From Eubacteriales bacterium (lineage in GTDB: Bacteria > Bacillota > Clostridia > Christensenellales > Aristaeellaceae): a DNA stretch of 36,210 nucleotides. The stretch spans positions 1-36,210 of the forward strand of contig JAUNLY010000004.1 of NCBI GenBank assembly GCA_030532025.1. The letters are read 5' to 3'. The notes beneath the pieces were generated by a model, which was not told the origin of the DNA, ran no database searches, and saw nothing but the letters and a program-made list of their open reading frames with translations. The position numbers and the translations under genes are program-made. Position 1 is the first letter of the stretch, and each line of letters opens with the position of its first letter. This document shows positions 24,142 through 33,183 of this stretch, piece by piece.

Positions 24142-25567
24142 GTTCCTTTTTCTTATCAATCATTAAATCTATTCTTTCTATGTAGCGGCGCGCGTCCATC
24201 ATATTGGCGCTTCTGATTATTTTGTCGCTATCTAAATCTATTATTTTAGAAATTCCACCTGCCCCCAAGGCTATAATGCTACACATTTCCTCCATGGAAT
24301 CTATATTGTATATACAAGCTTTATTAGGCTTTGCATAGCCGGTGTTTTCAAGATTGCCGGCCTGTCTTTTCTGCCTATAAAGATAGTAGGGCTTTAAATT
24401 GTTTTTAACACAAAACTCTCTACCCATGTCCACCATGCTTTCCACAACTTGGTTTTGAGGTAGGCTGTCTTTCCATTGGTGCATAAGGCTTGCCCTTTTT
24501 ATGCTGAGCGTATGTATTGTGATGCTCTCTGGATTCATGCCACTCACCCATTTTAATGTATCCAAAAACATGGCTTCGTTTTCCCCTGGGAGCCCTGCAA
24601 TAATATCCATATTTATATTGTCAAAACCTAAGCTGCGCGCCAAATTAAAGGCATTTTCTGTTTCGACAGAGCTATGGCTGCGGCCTATTATGTCAAGCGT
24701 TGTCTCGTGCTTTGTTTGAGGGTTGATTGAAATTCTATTTACGCCAAAGCTTTTGAAGAGTTTTAATTTATCTATGTCTATAGTATCGGGTCTGCCCGCT
24801 TCTATGCTTATTTCTTTTACTTTTTCTAATACGGGTTTAAGGGCATAAAGTATCCTTTTTAATTGCTCTTTATTAAGCGCCGTAGGGGTTCCGCCGCCCA
24901 TATAAAAGCTGCGCAGTTTGTAGCTCTTAAGCTCCGGCAATACGGCAGAAATTTCTTTTATAAGGCAATCCGTATATTTCTCCATAAGCGGTGCATTGTT
25001 TGCGGCATCGCTGAAAAAACTGCAGTAACGGCACCTTGACACGCAAAAAGGTACGCCTACATATATATCAATTTCGTTAGAATTAGCAGCAGCGTATTTT
25101 TGCTGTTCCGCTATAATTTCTTTTACAAGAACCGTTTTGTCGGGCGATACATCAAAACGGTTTTGAAACCATTTTAGCGCTTCGTTAAATTCTGCTCCCT
25201 CTCGCATTTTTTTATAAACAAGACCGGTAGGCCTTATGCCTGTAAGGGAGCCCCAAGGTGGCCTGTAACCTGTAGCTTTTACAAGGCAATCGTAAAGGCA
25301 GAGCTTAAACTGCCTTTTATGCATTCTCTTTTCTATGATTGTATCTTTATATATTTTTTCAAAAGATTCGGACTTATATACAGCACCATTATATAGGCTT
25401 ACATTTATGTACCTTGTGCCGTCCACTACGCTTTCTTCGTGCACTACTGTAATATCCGCCTTATCTTCCGTATTGGCGGAATATTCAAAGTCCTTATAAA
25501 ATAAGGACAGCATTTCAAGAGTTTCTTTTATAAAGGAAGAAAACTCTGTCTTAAAAACTATATGCAT
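24113..25567 (-). CDS. hemZ: HemZ-type coproporphyrinogen dehydrogenase-like radical SAM protein
   Basis: A 484-residue radical SAM enzyme. An N-terminal ~160-residue extension includes GYRPPWGSLTGIRPTGLVYK, characteristic of HemZ. The 4Fe-4S/SAM site is VPFCVSRCRYCSFF, followed by FYMGGGTPTAL, SIEAGRPDTID and INMDIIAGLPGE. The family is annotated as oxygen-independent coproporphyrinogen III oxidase, but no other heme gene is nearby, so the actual reaction is uncertain. I start it at ATG 25567, which shares its A with the MBL stop (TAATG), implying coupling. An in-frame upstream extension lies wholly inside the MBL gene. Confidence 0.9.
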   Translation of the reverse strand: MHIVFKTEFSSFIKETLEMLSLFYKDFEYSANTEDKADITVVHEESVVDGTRYINVSLYNGAVYKSESFEKIYKDTIIEKRMHKRQFKLCLYDCLVKATGYRPPWGSLTGIRPTGLVYKKMREGAEFNEALKWFQNRFDVSPDKTVLVKEIIAEQQKYAAANSNEIDIYVGVPFCVSRCRYCSFFSDAANNAPLMEKYTDCLIKEISAVLPELKSYKLRSFYMGGGTPTALNKEQLKRILYALKPVLEKVKEISIEAGRPDTIDIDKLKLFKSFGVNRISINPQTKHETTLDIIGRSHSSVETENAFNLARSLGFDNINMDIIAGLPGENEAMFLDTLKWVSGMNPESITIHTLSIKRASLMHQWKDSLPQNQVVESMVDMGREFCVKNNLKPYYLYRQKRQAGNLENTGYAKPNKACIYNIDSMEEMCSIIALGAGGISKIIDLDSDKIIRSANMMDARRYIERIDLMIDKKKELIRRFAPVR

Positions 25568-26136
25568 TAAATTATAGTGCTCGCTCCGTGGCCCGGCCAC
25601 GCCTTATAACCCGCAAGCTTAAAAAGGCGCTTTAAAGATGTCTTCATCTGTTCCATGCTGCCACCAGGCAAATCAACCCTGCCGTAATCCCCATCAAAGA
25701 GAGTATCCCCCGTTAAAATTTGTCTGTCACACATAAGGCATACGCTGCCCATGGTGTGACCCGGCGTTTCTAATACGGTGATATTAAGACCCGCAATATG
25801 CAAAACGTCCCCCTCTTTATAATAGTTTGTCGCCTTGGGTCTATATTTATTATCATCAATTAAACAGCCGGCGCTAAGAGAATTGTCTGAAAGCATGGGT
25901 TCGTCATTTTTATGTATGTATATGGGTAAACCTTCAAAAGCGTAAAGTGCTCCCGTGTGGTCAAAATGGCCGTGCGTTAAAAGCACCGCCTGTATTTTTC
26001 TATCCCCTACTTTTTGTTTTATTTCTTTAGCGTTATCGCCCGGATCAACCACTATTACGTCTTGCGAATTTTTATCTGCGGATAATATATAGCAGTTAGT
26101 CTGCACTGGGCCTACAATCGTTTTCTCTACGAGCAT
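25567..26136 (-). CDS. Metallo-beta-lactamase-fold hydrolase (glyoxalase II-like)
   Basis: A 189-residue cytosolic hydrolase. The metal-binding signature is LLTHGHFDHTGAL; further ligands are in LETPGHTMGS (His), LTGDTLFDGDYG (bridging Asp) and PGHGAST (C-terminal His). It belongs to the short YcbL/GloB-like group that often hydrolyses thioesters such as S-lactoylglutathione; the substrate is not settled. ATG 26136 is preceded by GAGGTG, 3 nt away, and lies 7 nt after the dtd stop. The relA-dtd-MBL-hemZ order recurs in Clostridia. Confidence 0.9.
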   Translation of the reverse strand: MLVEKTIVGPVQTNCYILSADKNSQDVIVVDPGDNAKEIKQKVGDRKIQAVLLTHGHFDHTGALYAFEGLPIYIHKNDEPMLSDNSLSAGCLIDDNKYRPKATNYYKEGDVLHIAGLNITVLETPGHTMGSVCLMCDRQILTGDTLFDGDYGRVDLPGGSMEQMKTSLKRLFKLAGYKAWPGHGASTII

Positions 26137-26143
26137 ATGCACC

Positions 26144-26593
26144 TCAAAATGTCTTATTGCTGTCAAGCAATATGGTAACAGGGCCGTCGTTTACCAAGGA
26201 TACCATCATATGGGTTTGAAATTTACCCGTCTTAGCTTTTATGCCGTTTTGATTTATTCTTTCGACAAGTTTTAGGTAAAGTTCGTCAGCCTCCTGCGGT
26301 TTTGCGGCACGTATAAAGCTTGGGCGGTTTTGCCCTCTGGCATCGCCCAAAAGCGTAAACTGGCTTACGACTATTATTTCTCCGCCGGCGTCTTTTATGT
26401 TTATGTTCATTTTGCCATCTTCGTCTTCAAATATACGCAGCTTGCATATTTTATCCGCCATATATAAGGCGTCTTTATCGGTGTCGCCCTCTTCTACTCC
26501 AAGCAGTACCAAAAGCCCCTTGTCTATGCTGCTTAGTGTTTCTTTATCTACAGCAACGCTTGCACCGCTTACCCTTTGTATTACGCTTCGCAT
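26144..26593 (-). CDS. dtd: D-aminoacyl-tRNA deacylase
   Basis: A 149-residue enzyme that hydrolyses D-aminoacyl-tRNA (and Gly-tRNA-Ala), protecting translation from D-amino acids. RSVIQRVSGASVAVDKE opens it, VVSQFTLLGDARGQNRPSF contains the SQFTL motif, and NDGPVTILLDS holds the second (N-x-GPVT) active-site motif. I start it at ATG 26593, 4 nt after AGGAGG; the longer open frame upstream lies inside relA. It is 8 nt downstream of relA, as is usual in Firmicutes. Confidence 0.96.
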   Translation of the reverse strand: MRSVIQRVSGASVAVDKETLSSIDKGLLVLLGVEEGDTDKDALYMADKICKLRIFEDEDGKMNINIKDAGGEIIVVSQFTLLGDARGQNRPSFIRAAKPQEADELYLKLVERINQNGIKAKTGKFQTHMMVSLVNDGPVTILLDSNKTF

Positions 26594-26601
26594 TCTTCCT
26601 C

Positions 26602-28797
26602 CTAACTTGCCGTGCGCTGTGCTTCTATTACGTCCGGACGTTTTCTTATCTTTGTAAGCACCTGATTCAGTTGCTCCGTGCTGCTTACCTGCACCACCAT
26701 ATGTATTACACATGTGCCGTTTTTGTTGAGCTTTACAGATACCGCAGTAACGGGCGTTCCGGCTTCCGTAACGTATACCGTGATTTCGCCGAGCAAGCTT
26801 GGGTGGTCGTAAGCTATAATGCGCAGCTTTGCGTTGAATGCGCCTATCTCCTCATCTGCCCAAGATACTTTTATTCTTCGCTCGGGTTCGTAACTAATCA
26901 TGTTGACGCAGTCCGCCTTGTGTACGGTTACACCCCTGCCCCTTGTTATATAGCCCGCTATTTCATCGCCGGGAACGGGGTTACAGCAGTGTGCAAAGCG
27001 CACAAGCATACCCGTACCGCCTTCTACATACACGCCGCTTGTGGGCTTGCCGCGGCGCATAACGTCCTTAGGCTCCGGCAATGTGGGCGTCTGTTTTTCG
27101 CCCGACTTATCTGCATTTTGTTTCTTTTGTTCTTCTATTAATTGGGATATTACATATATTGACGGCACCACGCCGTAACCCACGGCGCCGTATATAGAAT
27201 CAAAATCCGAAAAAGAATATTTTTTAAGCAGAGGTTCGTAATATTCCTGTTTGGTAAGCTCCGTAAGCTTTACCCCACGACGCTTTGCTTCGTGGTCTAA
27301 CATTGTTTTTCCACGGGCTATGTTTTCTCCGCGCAGTTCCTTTTTGAAGAACTGCTTTATCTTGGTGCGCGCCTGCTGGGTTTTAACTACGTTAAGCCAG
27401 TCCATACTTGGGCCTTTGGAGGACTTGCTTGTAATTATCTCAACCCTATCGCCTGTCTGAAGCTCGGTATCAAGAGGCACCATTTTGCCGTTTACCTTGG
27501 CACCCACGCAGGAGTTGCCTACGCCTGAGTGTATGCGATATGCAAAGTCTATGGGCGTTGCGCCCTTTTGCATGTTTATAATATCCCCCTTTGGGGTGAA
27601 GAGGAAAACCTCTTCGCTGAACAAATCGGTCTTAAGGCCGTCTATAAACTCCTTGGAGTCCTTTGTTTCGCTCTGCCAATCGAGTATCTGCCTTAGCCAG
27701 TAGAGCTTTTTATCAAGCCCCTTGTCCTTGCCGCCGTCCTTGTAGTTCCAGTGTGCGGCTATACCAAACTCCGCCACCTTGTGCATTTCGTATGTACGTA
27801 TTTGCACTTCAAAGGGTGTGGGTATGGTTCTTCCGCCTACAAGAGTTGTATGCAAGCTTTGGTACATGTTGTTTTTAGGGACGGATATATAGTCTTTAAA
27901 GCGGTTTGGCATATGGTTCCAGAGAGTATGCACCACACCAAGCACCGTATAGCAGTCTGGTATGCTCTGTACCAACACGCGGACGGCAATTAAATCGTAT
28001 ATTTCATCAAAATGCTTATTCTGAAGCACCATTTTACGGTATATGCTGTAAAGGTGCTTAGGTCTACCAGCTATTTCGAAATTTTTTATACCGTTTTCCT
28101 TTAGTTTTTCGTTTAATATATCTATTATGGTTTTTATCTGGTTTTCACGTTCTACACGCTTGGCACCAACACGCAAGGCAACGTTACGGTAACCCTCCAT
28201 ATCTATAAAGCTTAAGGCAAGGTCCTCAAGCTCCTGCTTTATTGTATAAACACCGAGCCTATGGGCTATGGGGGCATATATATCAAGCGTTTCCCTTGCT
28301 ATTGAAAGCTGCTTGTCCACCGGCTGGTAGCCCAACGTGAGCATATTATGAAGCCTGTCTGCAAGTTTAATTACAATAACACGTATATCTTTGCCCATCG
28401 CAAGTATCATCTTGCGAAGTGATTCCGCATGCTGCTCCTCGCGGTTCTGAAAGTTAAGGCGGCCTAATTTTGTTACACCGTCAACGAGCATGGCAACTTC
28501 GGCGCCGAAGTTTTCTTCGACCACTTCAAGCGTTACGCTTTCGACGTCCTCCACCGCGTCGTGCAATAGCCCCGCTACAATTGTAGGCACGTCCAGCATA
28601 ATCTGCGTTAAAATGCTCGCAACAAAAGCAGGGTGCGTAAAATAAGGCTCGCCGCTCCTTCGCTTCTGACCGTCATGGGCGTTAGCGGAAAATGCGTAAG
28701 CTTTTTCTATTATGGATACATCTTCGTCCGGATGCGCCTTCCCGACTTTTTCAATTATTTCTTCAAGCGTCATCCTTTTAAAAGCCGAATGAGCCAT
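26602..28797 (-). CDS. relA: Bifunctional (p)ppGpp synthetase/hydrolase
   Basis: A 731-residue Rel protein that makes and degrades (p)ppGpp in the stringent response. The N-terminal HD hydrolase shows HPAFVASILTQI and GLLHDAVEDVE. The synthetase follows, with YDLIAVRVLVQSI, RFKDYISVPKNNMYQSLHTT and FEVQIRTYEMH; the R-F-K-D segment fits the basic motif of bifunctional enzymes. The TGS domain is FLFTPKGDIINMQKGATPID, then the zinc-finger-type CCNPVPGDEIAGYI, and an ACT domain ends the protein. Full length. ATG 28797 follows AAGGAGATGTGAT, one base after the recJ stop. An apt gene usually separates recJ and relA in Firmicutes; it is missing here. Confidence 0.96.
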   Translation of the reverse strand: MAHSAFKRMTLEEIIEKVGKAHPDEDVSIIEKAYAFSANAHDGQKRRSGEPYFTHPAFVASILTQIMLDVPTIVAGLLHDAVEDVESVTLEVVEENFGAEVAMLVDGVTKLGRLNFQNREEQHAESLRKMILAMGKDIRVIVIKLADRLHNMLTLGYQPVDKQLSIARETLDIYAPIAHRLGVYTIKQELEDLALSFIDMEGYRNVALRVGAKRVERENQIKTIIDILNEKLKENGIKNFEIAGRPKHLYSIYRKMVLQNKHFDEIYDLIAVRVLVQSIPDCYTVLGVVHTLWNHMPNRFKDYISVPKNNMYQSLHTTLVGGRTIPTPFEVQIRTYEMHKVAEFGIAAHWNYKDGGKDKGLDKKLYWLRQILDWQSETKDSKEFIDGLKTDLFSEEVFLFTPKGDIINMQKGATPIDFAYRIHSGVGNSCVGAKVNGKMVPLDTELQTGDRVEIITSKSSKGPSMDWLNVVKTQQARTKIKQFFKKELRGENIARGKTMLDHEAKRRGVKLTELTKQEYYEPLLKKYSFSDFDSIYGAVGYGVVPSIYVISQLIEEQKKQNADKSGEKQTPTLPEPKDVMRRGKPTSGVYVEGGTGMLVRFAHCCNPVPGDEIAGYITRGRGVTVHKADCVNMISYEPERRIKVSWADEEIGAFNAKLRIIAYDHPSLLGEITVYVTEAGTPVTAVSVKLNKNGTCVIHMVVQVSSTEQLNQVLTKIRKRPDVIEAQRTAS

Positions 28798-28798
28798 A

Positions 28799-31087
28799 TC
28801 ACATCTCCTTATTCAATAAAGAAAACAACATACTTTGACTGGGGTGGATTTTTTTAACCGGCAACATAGAAAAAGTAGCACCGTCTTCTTTTAGTTTAAT
28901 TAAATTTAATTCATCAAGCACCAATAGTGCCAACATCTTTTTGTTTTCAGTCCACGGAATATTGTCCAATGAATTAAAGTTTTTTGCCTGCACATAGGCT
29001 TCACGCAAGTCTTCCACAGTACATCTAAGCGCCAGTAAATTTTGCTTTAGGTGAGCGCTTTTTGGGAGGGCATATATATTTGCGTTGGCTGTGTTTTCTT
29101 TTATTAAAGCCGCTTCGCTTTCTGTTATCAGGCCGTCGCAAAGGTATACGTTGCGATAAGGGCTTTTAATATCACAAGCGCCCGCATTTGCAAGTATTGT
29201 ATTAAACAGACGCCTGTCGTCAATAGAAACTATAAGCTTGTCCATAGAAGGAAATTTAGCGGCTAATTGTTTAGCGGTATCTTGACATCTGCAAAAAAGT
29301 AAATTGCCGCGGCTACCGTTAAACTCAGGCAGCTGCTTTATAAAACAAACATCTGCCCTATTATATTTATTCGCCGTTAATGTGCGCAAATCCTTTAATA
29401 TAAGCTCTTGCTCAAGGTAAGCGCTCATCGAAAAAATATCTTCTCCGAATAAAATATTGTCTATCTGACACTGCGGTTTTTCACCGTAATAGTCGTTTAT
29501 GCTTACGGTAAACACAATGTCCGATTTTGCGGCTATATTGTTTAAAAGATGACCTTTGTTAAAGGCTATTGCATCAACCATATGGTTTGATTGCTTTAGC
29601 ACATATTTTAGGTGCTTAGCTCCTGTGCCCACAGCTTTTGGGGAAACGCCCTCTATATCTTTAGCCAAAAACTTAGGCTCCGGATTACCTATGCCGTAAG
29701 GTTCAAGTGAATTTATCAGCCTTATGTTTTCAAGAGTTATGTCTTTTAAGGATATCTCCGCATCATAGTAAACTGTGGGTATTATATCCCCACTTGGGAG
29801 TTGCTGCTTTACGGCTTCGTCAAAGCGCAAACAAAACTCCTCAACATTTTCTTTTTTTATGCTAAGTCCCGCGGCCTTTTCATGCCCGCCGAACTTTAAA
29901 AATAAATCCTTGCACTGATTTAACGCCATGTATAGGTTTACATCGCCCGCACTCCTTGCAGAGCCCACGCAAACGCCGTCTTCCCCGCAGGATAGAACAA
30001 CTGTTGGGAACGAGTAATGCTCTGCTATCCTGCCTGCTGAAAGCCCTATAACGCCGCTGTTCCATTGTTCACCCATTACCACTATGGATTTTTTATCTAT
30101 ACTATCTAAATTTTTAAGGCTTTCTTTGGCCTGGTTAAGTACAGATTGTTCCTCCTGTTTTCTTTCGGCGTTTAGGCTGTTAAGCTCTGAAGCAAGTTCT
30201 CTTGCTTCTGCTATATGTTTTGACTTAAGAAGAGCTACAGCGGTTTTGGCGCTTGCCAATCTTCCGCTGGCGTTAAGCCTTGGTGCCAAGCGGAAAGCTA
30301 CATCCGAGCTTGAAACTTGGGCATTATCCGCAATGTTTGACACTTCCTTTAAGGCAATTAAGCCAAGGCGTTGTGTTTTGCTTAGGCATTTTAAACCAAG
30401 CGCTGTAATAACGCGGTTTTCTTTTAATAGCGGAACCATATCGGCAACCGTTGCAAGAGCGCATAAGTCAAGCTGCTGCATAGCATAAGGCAGGCTCTTT
30501 AAGGCACAGCTTAATTTCCAAGCTATGCCGGCGCCGCAAAGGTTTTTGTTTGGGTTGTTGTTTATTAAAGAAGAAACCAGCGCATGAGCCTTTGGCACTT
30601 CGTTAGGAACTGTATGGTGATCCGTTATTATTACCTGCATGCCAAGTTTTTTAGCTAAGGCTACCTCTTGAACGCTTGTAATGCCACAGTCTACGGATAT
30701 AAATATATCCGCCTGTTTTGCCAATTGCTCAACCGCCTGCATGTTTAAGCCATAACCCTCTTCATGCCGGTCAGGTATGTATATTATATGCTTAAGCCCT
30801 AAAGAACTAAATGTTTCGCTTAGTATTGCGCTTGCACATATGCCGTCCACGTCATAATCGCCGTATATTACGGCACGCTTGCGCTCACGCACGGCGATAT
30901 TTATAATTTCTACCGCCTTATCCATATCGTTTAACAAAAACGGGTCATGAAGACAAGAAGCGTCAGGGCTTAAAAAAGCCTGTGCTTCTTCCTTGTTTTC
31001 TATTCCGCGCGCATATAAAAGCGATGCTATTATATCCGGCAATCCTTCTATTTTAAATTTTTTGTTTCGGTTTATTAAATGTATCAT
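28799..31087 (-). CDS. recJ: Single-strand DNA exonuclease RecJ
   Basis: A 762-residue 5'-3' ssDNA exonuclease for recombination and mismatch repair. DHH-domain motifs include IYGDYDVDGICASAIL, FISVDCGIT and IITDHHTVPNE. The DHHA1 domain has MGEQWNSGVIGLSAGRIAEH and FGGHEKAAGLSI. An OB-type domain and an extra C-terminal region of ~200 residues follow, as in Firmicutes RecJ. The start MIHLINRNKKFKIEGLPDII aligns with the family, but only a weak CAGGA directly touches the ATG, and the secF terminator ends about 7 nt upstream. Expression therefore needs read-through, or an unseen promoter inside secF. Confidence 0.94.
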   Translation of the reverse strand: MIHLINRNKKFKIEGLPDIIASLLYARGIENKEEAQAFLSPDASCLHDPFLLNDMDKAVEIINIAVRERKRAVIYGDYDVDGICASAILSETFSSLGLKHIIYIPDRHEEGYGLNMQAVEQLAKQADIFISVDCGITSVQEVALAKKLGMQVIITDHHTVPNEVPKAHALVSSLINNNPNKNLCGAGIAWKLSCALKSLPYAMQQLDLCALATVADMVPLLKENRVITALGLKCLSKTQRLGLIALKEVSNIADNAQVSSSDVAFRLAPRLNASGRLASAKTAVALLKSKHIAEARELASELNSLNAERKQEEQSVLNQAKESLKNLDSIDKKSIVVMGEQWNSGVIGLSAGRIAEHYSFPTVVLSCGEDGVCVGSARSAGDVNLYMALNQCKDLFLKFGGHEKAAGLSIKKENVEEFCLRFDEAVKQQLPSGDIIPTVYYDAEISLKDITLENIRLINSLEPYGIGNPEPKFLAKDIEGVSPKAVGTGAKHLKYVLKQSNHMVDAIAFNKGHLLNNIAAKSDIVFTVSINDYYGEKPQCQIDNILFGEDIFSMSAYLEQELILKDLRTLTANKYNRADVCFIKQLPEFNGSRGNLLFCRCQDTAKQLAAKFPSMDKLIVSIDDRRLFNTILANAGACDIKSPYRNVYLCDGLITESEAALIKENTANANIYALPKSAHLKQNLLALRCTVEDLREAYVQAKNFNSLDNIPWTENKKMLALLVLDELNLIKLKEDGATFSMLPVKKIHPSQSMLFSLLNKEM

Positions 31088-31093
31088 TCCTGT

Positions 31094-31121
31094 AAAAAGA
31101 GGCGCGCTACATGAGCGCGCC
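31094..31121 (-). terminator. Strong terminator between the secF-like gene and recJ
   Basis: GGCGCGCT (31101-31108) pairs perfectly with AGCGCGCC (31114-31121) around a 5-base loop. On the minus strand it is followed by TCTTTTT. It lies 14 nt after the secF-like stop, with the recJ ATG at 31087. Confidence 0.85.
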
Positions 31122-31135
31122 GTTTGGTTTAGAAC

Positions 31136-31780
31136 TTATTTTCTAAGCTTTGCGCTGCTTGCGCATACAGCCCATATCTTAGATGTAATGCAGCTTGAAG
31201 TAAAGTATACTGCAACTGCAGACAGCATAAGCGGTACAGTAACTGCAAGAAGTTTTTGGCCGCCAAAGGATACAGCCACTAAAAACACGAGAGATAACAC
31301 AAGTACGGTAAGCCTGCTTTTAATGCTTTGCATGGGTGCCTCATCCGCTATTTGCGCGAAGGGTTTTTCTTTCCTTGAGGTTGTGCGCATTAATTGATCC
31401 GCACTCCTTAACACCGTTGTGGATTGTACAAAGCTAAACACGAATGTAAGCAATATTATAATCGGGAATACAAGAGCCACGGGAAGTTCCGATACACCCT
31501 TTATAACAAGGCTTGCGATAGAAGCTAAAGAGAAGCCGAGCAATAGGTCGTTAAGTGTTGCAAGTGCAATCGCCACAGCATACGCACGGTTTATGCGTAT
31601 AAAGCCGTATATAAAGGCAAATACAACAGATGCAAACATGCACAGCCAAAGTTGAGAAAATTCTACGGAATATTGAGCGGAACCTGAAAACGGCAAGCTA
31701 ATACTTGTGAGCGCCAATATAACGCCTGCTAAAATTACCACAACAGAAATAGCCAAGGGTTTTTTAAGCTTATTAATCAT
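31136..31780 (-). CDS. SecF-like protein, short and degenerate
   Basis: A 214-residue membrane protein with about six hydrophobic helices, following the SecD-like gene with a 4-nt overlap as SecF normally follows SecD. Typical SecF is ~300 residues with a sizeable extracytoplasmic domain between helices 1 and 2. Here that interval is only about 20 residues (FSGSAQYSVEFSQ). The hallmark helix-4 motif (G-Y-S-V-N-D-T followed by D-R-I-R-E) should fall near FSFVQSTTVLRSADQLMRTT, where neither the Asp of NDT nor DRIRE is seen. The soluble tail after it (ADEAPMQSIKSRL) is still recognisable. Assigned from position and helix pattern; it could be non-functional in proton-driven secretion or have another role. 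Confidence 0.65.
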   Translation of the reverse strand: MINKLKKPLAISVVVILAGVILALTSISLPFSGSAQYSVEFSQLWLCMFASVVFAFIYGFIRINRAYAVAIALATLNDLLLGFSLASIASLVIKGVSELPVALVFPIIILLTFVFSFVQSTTVLRSADQLMRTTSRKEKPFAQIADEAPMQSIKSRLTVLVLSLVFLVAVSFGGQKLLAVTVPLMLSAVAVYFTSSCITSKIWAVCASSAKLRK

Positions 31781-33099
31781 GCTTTTGCCTCCTTTATTTT
31801 ACCGGTAATGTAAAGGCTGTTGTTTTCACCAAAAAGTGTGAACACTTGGTTTAAAAGCAAGCGCAGAGCGAGCTGTACGACCACTAAGTCGATCAACAAG
31901 CCTATTGCAAACAACTGCATAAAGCCGCCTATTACGCCCGTATCCATTATTATAAGTATAAGAGCTAAAGATAATGACGCCGCCATAAGGTCTAGCCCTG
32001 TGCGTCCTGCACCTGAGAAGCTGTCTTTAAGAGCCTGCTTTGCAGCTCTTCCACGGCCCAAATCCTCCGCCATGCCCTTAAACAGGATTGCTATTGCAAA
32101 GGAAGCCACCATCAAAGAAAACACTACAGCAAGCAAAGATGAGAGTGTTATTCCGCTTTTGGTAAGTGCCATGAAAAGCCAGCTTAAAAGTGCCACAAGT
32201 GCAAGGCACCATGCCGCCACAAAACCTGCCAGCCTATATTTAACTATGAACATCAGGCATACCACGGCTAAGGCTATCCAAAGAGCTGCTACCACTTTAT
32301 TTAAGGCATTTTCGCCCAAAAGAGGAGCGCCCGCTTCGCTATTTTCGCTTTTTAAGTTTACAGGGAGTGCACCGCTGTTCATTAAAGCGGCGTTTTGGAA
32401 GGCTTGATCAAACGTAAAGCCCGGTATAGATGCACCGCCCTGCGTTAACGGCTCTGAAATGCCGGCACTGACGAGCTCTACACCGTCTCTTTTTACGATC
32501 ATTTGATGGTTTACCATTTCGGTTGTCTTGTCCGCGAATATTTTCTTGCCTTCTTCGTCAAGCTCGAAAGCTAAAAACCAAGAACTACCGGTCTGGTCGG
32601 CAGGAGACAAGTTAGCCCTTGTGATATGTTCTCCCGTTAAAAATACATTGCCTTCTTCGTCGGCAAACTCAAATACGCCCTTTTGCGTAAGCAAGTCTAT
32701 ATTTTCCTGCGTAAGAGCATCCTTTGGCAAGGTAACGGTAACAGAATTGTCTTCCCCTGCGGTAACGCTTACACCTGTAACGCCCAAGGTAGAAAAGCGT
32801 TTGGACAATATGCGTATAATTTCTCCACGGTTTTCCTGAGAGAGCTCTGCGGCATCATCGCTTAGCGTAAGCCTTGCGACCTGTGTTTCGCCAAAATCCG
32901 CCCCCGGAGGGAGTGCGCTTTTCCATTCGTATTGTTCCCCAGGCGTGGGTATCCACGGTAAGAGCTTGTAAAGCCCCATGCTATCAAGCTTTTTGCCCGT
33001 AACGCCAAGTACGCCGGCAACTACCGTAAGCAAAAGCAGTACTACAAGTGTAAGTGCCGCTATCGCTTTTTTGTTGACTTCTATTTTTGAATTAGCCAT
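31777..33099 (-). CDS. SecD-like protein-export membrane protein, degenerate
   Basis: A 440-residue protein. TM1 (~13-35) is followed by an extracytoplasmic region with the SecD P1 pattern (IIRILSKRFSTLGVTGVSVT, LTQKGVFEFADEEG, FLAFELDEEGKKIFADKT), then the GALPVNL segment, and about five helices from ~275 on. SecD assists Sec-dependent export using proton flow. The conserved helix-4 motif G-M-A-V-D-A-N-V followed by F-E-R-I-R-E should align with SLMVASFAIAILFKGMAEDL, in which the essential Asp appears replaced by Phe and ERIRE by KGMAE. ATG 33099 follows AAAGGAA; an in-frame ATG 15 nt upstream has no site. Confidence 0.8.
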   Translation of the reverse strand: MANSKIEVNKKAIAALTLVVLLLLTVVAGVLGVTGKKLDSMGLYKLLPWIPTPGEQYEWKSALPPGADFGETQVARLTLSDDAAELSQENRGEIIRILSKRFSTLGVTGVSVTAGEDNSVTVTLPKDALTQENIDLLTQKGVFEFADEEGNVFLTGEHITRANLSPADQTGSSWFLAFELDEEGKKIFADKTTEMVNHQMIVKRDGVELVSAGISEPLTQGGASIPGFTFDQAFQNAALMNSGALPVNLKSENSEAGAPLLGENALNKVVAALWIALAVVCLMFIVKYRLAGFVAAWCLALVALLSWLFMALTKSGITLSSLLAVVFSLMVASFAIAILFKGMAEDLGRGRAAKQALKDSFSGAGRTGLDLMAASLSLALILIIMDTGVIGGFMQLFAIGLLIDLVVVQLALRLLLNQVFTLFGENNSLYITGKIKEAKA

Positions 33100-33130
33100 A
33101 TTTATTCCTTTCAAATTAAAATAATATTTT

Positions 33131-33159
33131 TTTATACTAATTAAAAACCTTAAGGTAAA
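33131..33159 (-). promoter_or_regulatory. Probable promoter of the secD-like operon
   Basis: Minus strand: TTTACC (plus 33154-33159), 17-base spacer, TATAAA (plus 33131-33136), about 30 nt before the start codon. Moderate match. Confidence 0.5.
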
Positions 33160-33183
33160 GGTAAACGCAATGTTAGTGTTATA

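Noticed and set aside
26536-27141. 201-codon plus-strand frame opposite relA and dtd
   Set aside because: It is fully antisense to well-conserved dtd and relA, is rich in Y/C/H runs typical of shadow frames, and has no ribosome site or recognisable domain.
31820-32407. 195-codon plus-strand frame opposite the secD-like gene
   Set aside because: It is antisense to a gene with clear SecD features; the composition (K/S/A/T-rich, no domain) is that of a shadow frame.
33134-33182. Possible fourth, deleted copy of the palindromic repeat (ATACTAATTAAAAACCTTAA and TTAGTGTTAT)
   Set aside because: Only the ends are loosely similar, the core motifs are absent, and the same bases serve as the secD-like promoter.
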